Origin: Bromus sterilis
Lineage: Eukaryota; Streptophyta; Magnoliopsida; Poales; Poaceae
Length of the DNA stretch: 64,000 nt
Reading direction: 5' to 3'
NCBI GenBank assembly: GCA_950022295.1
Contig: OX465600.1
Location: forward strand, 202,025,782-202,089,781
Positions within the stretch are counted from its first letter, which is position 1. The number at the start of each line of letters is the position of its first letter. The notes beneath the pieces were generated by a model. It did not search any database, was not told the DNA's origin, and saw nothing but the letters and a program-made list of their open reading frames with translations. A program made the position numbers and the translations under genes. Below, one piece after another: positions 12,607 to 24,100 of the stretch.

Positions 12607-12630
12607 ACCTAGCTATTTTATTAGCTAGGT
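12607..12630 (+). promoter_or_regulatory. LTR hairpin beside TATA-like sequence
   Basis: ACCTAGCTA and its perfect complement TAGCTAGGT flank a 6-base loop. The hairpin follows TTTATAAAAA (about 12596-12605). It is identical in the 3' LTR at 21520-21543. A start-site or leader role is an inference. Confidence 0.5.
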
Positions 12631-15073
12631 CAACAACAGAAGCAGAAATAAATAAAAAGAAAAAAAGTAAAAGGCACTTACCTGTCGCCACAGGCGAGGC
12701 CCACCTCGTGTCGCCTCGGCCTAGCCCACCAGCGGGCTTGTCGTCTTCTACCCTCGCCCCTCCAAGCTGCTCGCTGGAGCTGGGAGCGCGGCGATGACGC
12801 CACGGTGGCCCTTCTAGGCCTCCCCTTCCTTATCCTGGCGCCACGGAGCCCGCCAAGACGCCCCGCATTTTTTCCCCCATCGCCGCTTCCTCTAGCCTCC
12901 TCCTCGTTGAGATCCCATCGCGACAGAGCGCACGACGTCGCCGCCAACGAGCAAATGCGTGGCCACAGAGCCCTACACGGCGAGCCACTGTGTCTAGGCA
13001 AGTCCACGACGACGTCTTCGTCGATCCCCTCCATCAATTGGAGCTCAACGGACCCGGAGACGGCGCCAGCTCCAACCTTGTTTCGCCCGCCGCCGCGGAG
13101 TATTCGCCGGAATTCGTCACCATCAACACCCTTACGACCTCGCCGTCCCCTCCAGTAGCTCCAGGGTGAGCTCCTGCCTCGATTGATCCCTCCCGTGGCT
13201 CTCCTCGTGCCTCCCCTCGCAAGTTCACCGTTACCCGAAGCTCCGGCCGCCGCGAGTTTGAAGTAGCCGTGGCCCCGAGCCTCTCCTTGAGCTCTAGCTC
13301 ACGCCATTAGACGCGGACGGCCCGTAGCCACCTCCCAGTGCCTCCAGCTTCCTTTCCCGTTCCCCAAATCGCCATTCTCTCCTTCACAGAGCCACGGTCG
13401 CCGCTGAGCACGACGCCGGCGAGGCTCCGGCCACTCCGAGGCCTCCCCGTGGGTGCAGCGCGATGCAGGCGTGTGCGCGCTTCAATTTGGTAGCCGTCTC
13501 GTGTTCTCCCGTGGCCTGTAGGCAACCCCGGCGAGGACGTCGCCGTTCCCGTGCCACCGGCGACTAGCCGCCGGCCATTAGGCCTAATGACCCCCTTAAT
13601 CACCCCCCTAAACTAACCCCACCTCACTGACAGTGGGCCCAGGCCACTAACTAACCACTGTTAGTTTTAAACTAACAGGGTTTTAACCGCACAAAGACAG
13701 ACAGACAGACCTCTTGATGACGCAATAAACAGAAAAGATTTAAAAGAATTAAACAAATTCCAGAAAATGGCAGAAAATAGGACAAACTTTGGAAATTCAT
13801 AATTAATTCATACTAACTCCAAATATAGAAAATAATATATGAAAAATGATCAGGAGAAAATTAACTATCCAAATATGCAACTTTCAACTTTGTTTGAGTT
13901 GAATTTAATTTCTGATCAGTAGCTTTTGCTATTTGAATTAAATGGAATTAATTCAAATTTAATCCAAATGCAATTCCACTTTGAACCTTTGCAATGCACA
14001 TATGATCACCTACACTTCAGAAGCTTATCACACACATGATCATTTGGATTACAAAATACAAATACTAGCAAATGCAACTTGCACCAATTTAAATACATTT
14101 GGAGTTTGAATTTGAATTCACTTTCAAATCAACTTCAATTAACTTGTTGCAAATGGAACCTAGATCACATCAATACAATTCACATCATTTGACAACATAA
14201 TCATGTGCTTGAGCATTACAATTTATTTATGCTTTGTTTATATTGTTTGCTCGGATAGAAGTGGATCCGGAGCTCGAGATCACCCCCTTCGTTGAAGACC
14301 CCGTGACTGAACCTCGTCAGCAAGGCAAGCAAACCCCCATTGATCATGTCGATAAAATCCCACTTCCCTCTCATGTCTCGCTTATGCATTGTTTAGGATG
14401 ATCACCATGATAACATTTCTATCGCATAGTTGAACCCATATCCTTTGCATGACCTATCATCTTGTCACAGTAGTAAGCAAACCACAATCCTAGCAGATGT
14501 AGGAGTTGGTTGATATCATGTAGGAGTGGTACAATGAGGTTGCTTATGATGTGAGTCGGGATGATGATAAACATGGTGTTGATGAAAGTGAAATGTTTTG
14601 GTGAATCCACCCTAATACAAGGTGAACGATGAGAGGCTGTGTAGGAGTACACAGTGGGTTGTCTCGTTGAGCACCGCCTTAAGTCCGAGCTCTTGTGTGG
14701 TGATCCAAGAAGAAGAGTACAACCACACATCGGGCTCACTGACCCCTCTCGACCTAGTACCTCACCCCGTTCGAAACCCAGAAGTCGCAGTAGTTCGGAG
14801 TTCTGGTAGGGCTGTGGCACGGTCTGCGAAGTGGATGAACGGCTTTTCAAGACCAGCTTGGGACCCTGCCCACATCGTTTGAGGCTGTACTGGAACCTCG
14901 GCCGGACTTCCATACGGATCCCCCTCAGATAGGCGACTCTCTGGACTAGAACGGAGCTGTGGGCGAAGTGTCGTGGCAACATCCTCGCCGGTACCCGCTT
15001 GAAGGGTCCCACTCCCAGGCGGTAACTGATGAGTGTGTGTGTGTAGCGGTACACCCCTGCAGGGTTAACAAAA

Positions 15074-15085
15074 CTATTCGAATAG
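15074..15085 (+). promoter_or_regulatory. Conserved LTR dyad
   Basis: CTATTCGAATAG is a perfect 12-bp palindrome next to CCGCGTCCGCGG. It is repeated in the 3' LTR (24058-24069) and, inverted in orientation, in element D (51121-51132, 52769-52780, 60370-60381). Related LTRs in B and E have different but still perfect palindromes at the same place. Function unknown. Confidence 0.6.
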
Positions 15086-15683
15086 CCGCGTCCGCGGTTA
15101 AGGACTTCTTGGAAAGCTTAGCTTGATTATTAGACAACTTGAACTGGATACTTCTAAAACACACCAAGATAAGCGTGAGTGCTATGGTGTGCTTCTCGTG
15201 GGGAAGTCGAGGAAGTAACCATAGTGGTGTATTGGTTGAAGAGATGTAGTGGACTCGTGTACGCTTCTTACCTCAAGTCTGGTATTCGTAGTTCAGGACT
15301 AGCCAAGTCAAAGCTGGCACTTCTGCAAGTGAAACCCCACCTCCCTTTACCTTGATACATGTGCATGAGTAGTATAGCTCCTATGTAAGTCTTGCTGAGT
15401 ACGATTTTGTACTCACGTTTTCTTAATCTATGTTTTAGATGAACCCACCGACCCCGATGGTGGCTTCTACCCGAAGCACGAAGAATGAAGACTCAGACCA
15501 AGACCAAGCTAGTGTAGTCCCAGTCAGACGACTGGTTTCCCCGTGGAGGGCTTGTTTTTAGATAAGGCTTCTCTAAGCCATTTGTTAAACTTGTCTGTAC
15601 TCAGACCTACTTTGCTTCCGCTTGTCTGTTGTAATGTTGGATCACATGCTTGTGATATCTGTGTGCACTCTGTAAGAGTTATT

Positions 15684-15689
15684 AATAAA
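15684..15689 (+). terminator. Candidate poly(A) signal of element A LTR
   Basis: AATAAA within ATTAATAAAGATG, about 540 bases before the LTR end. The same hexamer is kept in the 3' LTR and, on the minus strand, in both LTRs of D. Position and conservation support it as the LTR polyadenylation signal; this is an inference. Confidence 0.5.
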
Positions 15690-16235
15690 GATGTATACTT
15701 TGTAGAGAATTGCAATGATACATGCTGTTCATACAAGGCATGTGTGTTGCGTGTATGTTTATAACATGCATGTCTTAGTATGGGTTTTCAAGACCTTAGT
15801 TGTGATCTGGCTGGCGGTCTTTCATACACCCAGTGGCCCTTAGATGTGCGCAGCTTGGTGCATCGCGATGCGATTGTTCGAGACTCCGTCTCGTGCACAC
15901 TTTGAGGTATGATCGAGCCCGCCCTAGACCCCGACTAAGTGATCGGACTGGAGTAAGTCTATGTAAGGGTTATGAGATAGTCGATAGTATGGTTGAGGCG
16001 ACTTGTCTTTGAATATGGGAGTTCATCACCCATATCATTAGACTTGTGTGCGGACGATGAGGACCCATCTCAGTTGATCATCCGGCCTGGATGGGATGCC
16101 CCTCATGTACGATGCTTTCCGAGAACGTTCTGTGCTTGGCCTTGTCTGCTTAGACAAGTGGGTACGATTCTCGGCTCTCCATATGACTATGTCGTAGCGG
16201 GACTTGCATACGCTAACCCCGGGTCCCGACAGACT

Positions 16236-16247
16236 TGGTATCAGAGC
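16236..16247 (+). other. Element A: primer binding site
   Basis: TGGTATCAGAGC, complementary to the 3' end of plant initiator tRNA-Met, four bases after the 5' LTR. It is intact and is the classic PBS of plant Ty3/gypsy elements. Confidence 0.95.
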
Positions 16248-16703
16248 AGGACTGACTGTAGGATTATCAGCCTTGGCCGAAGTCGAGTCTAGCCTTCTAT
16301 AGTTATGTAGTTACTCTGGGTATATAAGGGAACAACATAAGGCTTCTTTTTCTCCTTACCCTCATCGATCTGAGTTCTGAGTCACCCTTACCTTTTCTAC
16401 GGGAAGATAGGACTAGGCTCATCTATGTCTGACTAGAACATCTCGTTGTTTGCCTCCTTATAGCCGTAGGATGGTTGTGGTTGTCCAGAGTCTCCGTGTT
16501 TTGAGTTCCTTGAGGAAGTTCTGTCCAATCTCCTCGAGGTTGTCTTGTTTTCCATCCCGGTGTAGCCGTTATGCTGCCGGAATTATCCCGTGTTTCTTTG
16601 ATTCATTGCCTTGGCATTATAGTCTTCTCCTTCTGAAATCATATCCTTTTATCCTTGACTCCATCATACAACCTGTTCTGATTGTTGATTTTTATCACAC
16701 AGG
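16248..16703 (+). other. Element A: untranslated leader with TATA-like motif
   Basis: Non-coding leader between PBS and gag. The first ~60 bases are near-identical in D and recognisable in E. A TATATAAGGG motif at 16321-16330 is conserved in D (minus strand, 59126-59133). The ORF at 16450-16806 is not supported, because it overlaps the real gag start in another frame. Confidence 0.7.
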
Positions 16704-17744
16704 ATGTCAGGTGGAACTCGTAGTGCTGTTCTTCGGAATCGAGACCGTGATCGGAATCGAAATGATGATGAACTTCCAACCCCGCCTTCTGCGGAGGAAA
16801 TCATGATGGAAGCTGAGTGGAATAGACGTGATCAAACACGCCTTCTGGAGCTCATCGAGCAGAATACCGCCCACCATCATAATGTGGTGGTCAGCATTCA
16901 GGACTTCATCTTCCTCAAGCCACCGGTATTCCGATGTTCTTCTGAGCCCCTTGAAGCTGATGATTGGCTCCGTTCCATCGAGCGTAAGCTTGATACAGCA
17001 CATGTTGCTCCCGATGACCGAGTTATTTTCGCGGTATATTTCTTGGAAGGTGCTGCTCTTCAGTGGTGGGAGAACTATTTTGCAATGCAGCCAGATGTTC
17101 ACGTAGTGACTTGGCAGGAGTTCTGTGTTGCCTTTCAAGGGTACCACATTCTGGATGAGTTGATGGAGCACAAGAAGGAAGAGTTCTGCAATCTGAATCA
17201 AGGAGAGATGTCCATTCATGAATATGCGAGGGAATTCAACCGTCTTGCTCGTTATGCCTAAGATGAGATCACCACCGATGCCAGAAAGCAGGCAAGGTTC
17301 CGTAAGGGACTTAGCCCCATCCTCCGTCATGATCTCAACCTCATCGAATTTGCCACCTTTGAAGATTTAGTCAACAAATCCTTCCGAGCTGAGCATGGCA
17401 ATGAAGTTTTCGAGAAGTCTCGCAAGCATGCTCTTGAGCTTGCCCTTTCTTCTAGTTCACGCCCTCAGAAACGCATGATCTGGATTCCTAACAGTTTGTT
17501 TCCCTAAAACAACCCACCGAGGCCATCACTTGTGCCGCCTCGTCCACCAGCTCCACCAAACAACCAAGCTCCCCGCACTATCTTTGGAGCCTGCTTCAGA
17601 TGTGGCCAACCTGGTCACTATTCTCGTTAGTGCCCCGTCAACCAAAATGCTCCACCCCATGCCAAAGAAAAACCCACTGTTCATGCCAAACCACCCCCGA
17701 AGGTTCCCACCGCTAAGCCATCCACATCAGAAAATCTTGGACGT
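16704..17744 (+). pseudogene. Element A: gag (three internal stops)
   Basis: The ATG at 16704 follows ACACAGG and opens a frame that continues, without a frameshift, into pol. Residues about 70-190 are a retrotransposon gag domain (LEADDWL around residue 88, then LEGAALQWWENY and EFNRLARYA). A CX2CX4HX4C zinc knuckle lies at codons 297-310 (17592-17633), just before the protease. Stops lie at 17259-17261 (TAA), 17505-17507 (TAA) and 17628-17630 (TAG, inside the zinc knuckle, before its last Cys). Gag would build the particle and bind RNA. Gag and pol share frame 0, as in elements that make one Gag-Pol polyprotein. The three stops prevent that here. Confidence 0.9.
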
Positions 17745-20700
17745 GTGAACCAAATCTCAGCTGAGGAAACTGATGGTACTTCTGACGTCATTCTTGGTAC
17801 GCTCCCAGTCAATTTTTTTCCCACTTCTGTTCTTTTCGACCCAGGAGCTTCTCACTCATTCATTTCAGAGAGTTATGCACTTCGGCATGATGTATCCTTT
17901 GAAGAAATGTTCACCCCTATGATCATTCAAACTCCTGGTTCCAAATGGCAAACTAATAGAGTAAGCCATGGCAATCAAATTGCAATTGAGGGTTTAGTAT
18001 TCCTTGCTTCACTCATAGCCCTCAAGTCTTCGGACATTGATGTCATCCTTGGTATGGATTGGTTATCAAGACAACATGTTTTTCTTGATTGTAAATCCAA
18101 GTTAGTTAGACTTACCCACCCTTCAGGCCAGACAATAGATTACACCTCACCCAGAACAAGAAACCAAGTACAATCTTTGAATGTGCTTCCCCTTCCTGAC
18201 CTTGAAGATATTCCGGTGGTTCGTGACTTCCCGGATGTCTTTCCTGAAGATCTGCCGGGCATGCCACCCGACAGATGTGTAGAGTTCATAGTGGACCTTA
18301 TACCAGGCACAACCCCAATTTCCAGACGCCCATATAGAATGGCCCCACGTGAGTTAGCTGAGCTTAAAATCCAACTTGAAGCTTCGTTGGCAAAAGGCTT
18401 CATCTTCCCTATCTCATCGCCATGGGGTTGCCCCGTTCTGTTCGTAACGAAGAAAGATGGAACAGAAAGGATGTGCGTAGACTATCGTCCGCTAAATCTA
18501 GCGACGATAAAGAACAAGTACCCATTGCCCAGGATCAATGATCTTTATGATCAACTTGCAGGATCCTCTGCCTTCTCCAAGATGGATTTGAGATTAGGTT
18601 ATCATCAAATCAAAATCCGAAACGAGGACATTCCCAAAACGGCTTTCACTACTCGTTATGGTCTTTACGAGTATACTGTCATGTCCTTTGGTTTAACCAA
18701 TGCCCCCGCCACTTTCTCACGCATGATGAATTCGATCTTCATGGAGTACTTAGATAAATTTGTTGTAGTTTATCTTGATGACATTCTCATCTACTCGAAG
18801 AACGGAGAAGAACATGCCGAACACCTAAGGCTGGTATTGATGAAACTTAGAGAGCATCGCCTGTATGCTAAATTCTCCAAGTGTGAATTTTGGCTACCAG
18901 AAGTGACCTACTTAGGCCACATGATTTCTGCAAAAGGCATTGCTGTGAGTCCCGAGAGAGTTCAGGCCGTCCTTGACTGGACTCCACCTGAATCGGTTAA
19001 GCAAGTTAGGAGTTTTCTTGGCCTAGCCAGCTATTGCCGCCGCTTCGTCAAGAACTTTTCTAAAGTTGCAAAGCCTCTTACTGAACTTCTCAAGAAAGAT
19101 AAGAAATTCCAATGGACCCCCAAGTGCGAGGAAAGCTTTCAAGAGTTAAAAAGAAGATTGACTTCTGCACCCGTACTTGCACCTCCAGACACCAAAAAGG
19201 ATTTCGAGATCTATTGTGACGCATCACGGCAAGGGTTAGGATGCATACTTCTGCAAGATCGACATGTGGTAGCTTATGCTTCACGCCAGTTGCAGCCACA
19301 TGAAGAGAACTATCCTACCCATGACCTTGAACTCGCTGCCGTAGTTCATGCCCTAACAACTTGGCGACATTACCTCCTTGGTAATCGTTGTGAGATCTAT
19401 TCTGACCACCAAAGCCTCAAATACATTTTCACCCAGCCAGATCTTAATCTCAGGCAAAGACGTTGGATTGAGTTGATAAAAGATTACGACGTAGGAATTT
19501 ATTACACCCCAGGCAAAGCCAATGTCATGGCTGATGCACTAAGTCGTAAGTCGTACTGTAACAACCTCATGTTACAGCAGTATCAACCACTTCTTCATGA
19601 GAAATTTCAAAAGCTCAATCTCGAGATTGTTCCTCGTGGATCTCTTTTCAACTTGGTGGCGAAACCAACCCTTGAGGATCAAATCATAGTTGCCCAAAGA
19701 CGTGCATGAGGTGTACGCCGGATCAAGGAGAACATTGCTAGCGGAGTTGCTAAATGTTTCTCCACAGATAGTAAAGGAACGGTATTCTTTGGAAATCGTT
19801 TGGTAGTACCTAAGAATAGGGAACTAAGGCAACTCATCCTCAAAGAAGCCCATGACACACCCCTCTCGATTCATCCCGGTAGCACAAAAATGTACCGAGA
19901 TCTACGCCAGAGATTTTGGTGGACCAGGATGAAGAGAGACATTGCTCAATTTGTTGCTGAATGTGATGTTTGTCGTCGCATTAAGGAAGAACATCAAAGG
20001 CCTGCTGGCACACTTCAACCTTTGCCTATTCTAGAGTGGAAATGGGACAAAGTCGGTATGGATTTCATCACCGGCTTTCCAAAAACCCAGAAAGGAAACG
20101 ATGCCATCTTCGTTGTCATAGATAGACTTTTCAAAGTTGCACACTTCCTTCCAGTTCGCGAGTCTATAACTGCTAGCCAGTTAGCGGACTTGTACGTCTC
20201 TAGAATTGTGTCTCTTCACGGTGTTCCTTTGGAAATCAATTCTGATCGTGGTAGCCTTTTCACCTCTAGATTTTGGGGAAGCTTCCAACATGCTATGGGA
20301 ACTCATCTCTCCTTTAGTACAGCTTTCCACCCTCAATCTAGCGGTCAAGTCGAAAGGGTTAACCAAATTCTTGAAGACACGCTCAGAGCTTGTGTTATCT
20401 CATTTGGAAAGAATTGGGAGAAGTCTCTTCCATTCGCCGAATTTGCCTATAACAACAGTTTTCAATCTAGTCTGAACATGGCTCCTTTTGAACTCCTATA
20501 TGGACGGCGATGTCGAACACCCTTAAACTGGTCAGAAACCGGTGAAAGACAACTCTTTGGACCGAATATGATCAAGGAAGCAGAAGAGCAAGTTCGCATT
20601 GTTCGTGATCGTTTGAAAGCCGCACAGTCTCGTCAGAAAAGCTACTATGATCGTCATCATAGAAAGGAAAGCTATAATCTGGATGAGAAGGCTTACCTCC

Positions 20701-21127
20701 GGGTTACTCCTCTGAAGGGAACCCAAAGATTCGGTATCAAAGGCAAGTTGGCCCCACGTTACATCGGACCCTTCCGCATTATTGCTAAACGTGGAGAAGT
20801 TGCCTACCAACTTGAACTACCCCCGCAACTTTCCCGAGTACATGATGTATTCCATGTGTCACAACTCAGGCGTTGCTTCAAGGACGCCATCCACGAAGTC
20901 GACCATGAAACGCTTGATCTCCAAGATGACCTTTCTTATCGAGAATACCCTGTTCGTGTTCTTGATTCAGCAGAGCGTGTCACTCGCCGAAAGAAGATCA
21001 AGTTTCTGAAAGTTCAGTGGTCTCATCACTCAGATAAAGAAGCCACGTGGGAAAGATAAGACCGTCTCAGTGCCGAGTACCCCTCCTTCCTCCCGCAGAC
21101 TTCTGAATCTCGGGGCGAGATTCTTTT
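17745..21127 (+). pseudogene. Element A: pol (protease, RT, RNase H, integrase, chromodomain)
   Basis: The frame is continuous with gag; numbering is from 16704. Protease: DPGASHSF, catalytic Asp near codon 379 (17838). Reverse transcriptase: the YLDD active site at codon 690 (18771). RNase H: CDAS with its Asp at codon 839 (19218). Integrase: HX-H-CX2C zinc region (His near 1050, Cys 1087 and 1090), then catalytic D1120, D1181 and E1217, an exact D(35)E spacing, and a GPF motif near 20768. A short chromodomain-like tail follows (RVLDSAERVTRR ... EATWER). The order PR-RT-RH-INT-CHD defines a chromovirus; long LTRs and this tail suggest the Tekay/Del clade. Two stops break it: TGA at 19707-19709, where D has CGA (a CpG transition), and TAA at 21057-21059, where D has GAA. 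Otherwise the frame is open, so decay is light. Confidence 0.92.
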
Positions 21128-21141
21128 GAGTGGGGGCGAGT
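21128..21141 (+). other. Element A: polypurine tract
   Basis: GAGTGGGGGCGAGT immediately precedes the 3' LTR start at 21142. D has the same tract inverted at 55678-55691. It is the expected plus-strand primer. Confidence 0.8.
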
Positions 21142-24100
21142 TGTCACAACCCCAAGTTAGGTATGTGCTAGGATCAAGTGCTCCTTTGCATCATGCAAAA
21201 ATTCAAAAGAAAATTCAAAAATGGGGAAAAGAAAAGCCCTGAGAAATTAAATCAAATGGCCAGATAAAAATCTTTTTCCAAATATCATTTTAACATTTGG
21301 AAAATTCCTATAAATGGTACTGATCATTTTAAAAATGGTTTGGGAGCAATCCCATGCTCATGGAATTTTCTAATTTTCAAACAGTGCCTTGGAAAATCAA
21401 ATAAACCCCTATTTGATTTAAAATTCAAATGTTTTGAATTTTAAAAAGTGCCAAATTTTATAAGTGGCTAGCTCTATATTTTGTGACGCCATATAAAAAA
21501 TTATGGCATTTATAAAAATACCTAGCTATTTTATTAGCTAGGTCTACAACAGAAGCAGAAATAAATAAAAAGAAAAAAAGTAAAAGGCACTTACCTGTCG
21601 CCACAGGCGAGGCCCACCTCCTGTCGCCTCGGCCCAGCCCACCAGCGGGCTTGTCGTCTTCTACCCCCGCCCCTCCAAGCTGCTCGCTGGAGATGGGAGC
21701 GCGGCGACGACGCCACGGCGACGCCCTGGCCCTTCTAGGCCTCCCCTTCCTTATCCTGGCGCCACCGAGCCCGCCAAGACGCCCCGCATTTTTCCCCCAT
21801 CGCCGCTTCCTCTAGCCTCCTCCTCGTTGAGATCCCATCGCGACCGAGCGCACGACGTCGCCGCCGACGAGCAAACGCGCGGCCACATAGCCCTACACGG
21901 CGAGCCACTGTGTCTAGGCAAGTCCACGACGACGTCTTCGTCGATCCCTTCCATCAATTGGAGCTCAACGGACCCGGAGACGACGCCAACTCCAACCTTG
22001 TTTCGCCGGCCGCCACGGAGTCTTCGCCGGAATTCGTCACCATCAACACCCCTACGACCTCGCCGTCCCCTCCAGTAGCTCCAGGGTGAGCTCCTGCCTC
22101 GATTGATCCCTCCCGTGGCTCTCCTCGTGCCTCCCCTCGCAAATTCACCGTTACCCGAAGCTCCGGCCGCCGCGAGTTTGAAGGACCGTGGCCCCGAGCC
22201 TCTCCTTGAGCTCCAGCTCACGCCATTAGACGCGGACGGCCCGTAGCCACCTCCCAGTGCATCCAGCTTCCTTTCCCGTGCCCCAAATCGCCGTCCTCGT
22301 CTTCACAGAGCCACGGTCGCCGCTGAGCACGACGCTGGCGAGGCTCCGGCCACTCCCAGGCCTCCCCATGGGTGCAGCGCGATGCAGGCGTGTGCGGACT
22401 TCAATTTGGTAGCCGTATCGTGTTCTCCCGTGGCCTGTAGGCAACTCCGGCGAGGACGCCGCCGTGCCCGTGCCACCGGCGACTAGCCGCCGGCCATTAG
22501 GCCTAATGACCCCCTTAATCACCCCCCTAAACTAACCCCACCTCACTGACAGTGGGCCCAGGCCACTAACTAACCACTGTTAGTTTTAAACTAACAGGGT
22601 TTTAACCCCATAGAGACAGACAGGTGGGCCCCAGTTGTCAGCCCCCCCTTGCGTCATGCTGACCTCTTGATGACGCAATAAACAGAAAAGATTTAAAAGA
22701 ATTAAACAAATTCCATAAAATGGCAGAAAATAGGACAAACTTTGGAAATTCATAATTAATTCATACTAACTCCAAATATAGCAAATAATATATGAAAAAT
22801 GATCAGGAGAAAATTATCTATCCAAATATGCAACTTTCAACTTTGTTTGAGTTGAATTTAATTTCTGATCAGTAGCTTTTGCTATTTGAATTAAATGGAA
22901 TTAATTCAAATTTAATCCAAATGCAATTCCACTTTGAACCTTTGCAATGCACATATGATCACCTACACTTCAGAAGCTTATCACACACATGATCATTTGG
23001 ATTACAAAATACAAATACTAGCAAATGCAACTTGGACCAATTTAAATACATTTGGAGTTTGAATTTGAATTCACTTTCAAATCAACTTCAATTAACTTGT
23101 TGCAAATGGAACCTAGATCACATCAATACAATTCACATCATTTGACAACATAATCATGTTCTTGATCATTACAATTTATTTATGCTTTGTTTATATTGTT
23201 TGCTCAGATAGAAGTGGATCCGGAGCTCGAGATCACCCCCTTCGTTGAAGACCCCGTGACTGAACCTCGTCAGCAAGGCAAGCAAACCCCCATTGATCAT
23301 GTCGATAAAATCCCACTTCCCTCTCATGTCTCGCTTATGCATTGTTTAGGATGATCACCATGATAACGTTTCTATCGCATAGTTGAACCCATATCCTTTG
23401 CATGACCTATCATCTTGTCACAGTAGTAAGCAAACCACAATCCTAGCAGATGTAGGAGTTGGTTGATATCATGTGACCCCTGCAACTGTTACTACTTATT
23501 GCATGCTTAGTGGTACAATGAGGTTGCTTATGATGTGAGTCGGGATGATGATAAACATGGTGTTGATGAAAGTGAAATGTGTTGGTGAATCCACCCTATT
23601 ACAAGGTGAACGATGAGAGGCTGTGTAGGAGTACACAGTGGGTTGTCTCGTTGAACACCGCCTTAAGTCCGAGTTCTTGTGTGGTGATCCAAGAAGAAGA
23701 GTACAACCACACATTGGGCTCACTGACCCCTCTCGACCTAGTACCTCACCCCGTTCGAAACCCAGAAGTCGCAGTAGTTTGGAGTTCTGGTAGGGTTGTG
23801 GCACGGTCTGCGAAGTGGATGAACGGCTTTTCAAGACCGGCTTGGGACCCTGCCCACATCGTTAGAGGCTGTACTGGAACCTCGGCCGGACTTCCATACG
23901 GATCCCCCTCAGATAGGCGACTCTCTGGACTAGAACGGAGCTGTGGGCGAAGTGTCGTGGCAACATCCTCGCCGGTACCCGCTTGAAGGGTACCACTCCC
24001 AGGCGGTAACTGATGAGTGTGTGTGTGTAGCGGTACACCCCTGCAGGGTTAACAAAACTATTCGAATAGCCGCGTCCGCGGTTAAGGACTGCTTGGAAAG

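Larger units (their letters stand above)
12229..16231 (+). mobile_element. Element A: 5' LTR (4003 bp)
   Basis: It begins TGTCACAACCCC and ends GGGTCCCGACA. Landmarks: a 9-bp stem hairpin just downstream of TATA-like sequence (12597-12630), a GC-rich gene-like zone at 12680-13600, AT-rich sequence to 14240, the dyad CTATTCGAATAG at 15074-15085, and an AATAAA signal at 15684-15689. Compared with the 3' LTR it has two small deletions (around 13700 and 14520), which explain the 71-bp length difference. By hand I count about 13 mismatches over the first ~400 bases, suggesting a fairly young insertion. ORFs on either strand recur in every copy of this LTR type and are not genes. Confidence 0.95.

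Noticed and set aside
12678..13603. Overlapping GC-rich ORFs on both strands (up to 119 aa)
   Set aside because: The same sequence recurs in the other LTR of element A (21600-22522) with shifted frames; no domain is recognisable. It is the GC-rich part of the LTR.
14419..15054. 211-aa minus-strand ORF
   Set aside because: It lies wholly inside the 5' LTR of A; the equivalent frame in the 3' LTR is broken at 112 aa, and related sequence occurs in all LTRs of D. Open by chance.
16707..17330. 207-aa minus-strand ORF overlapping gag of element A
   Set aside because: Antisense shadow of a gag frame with recognised domains on the plus strand.
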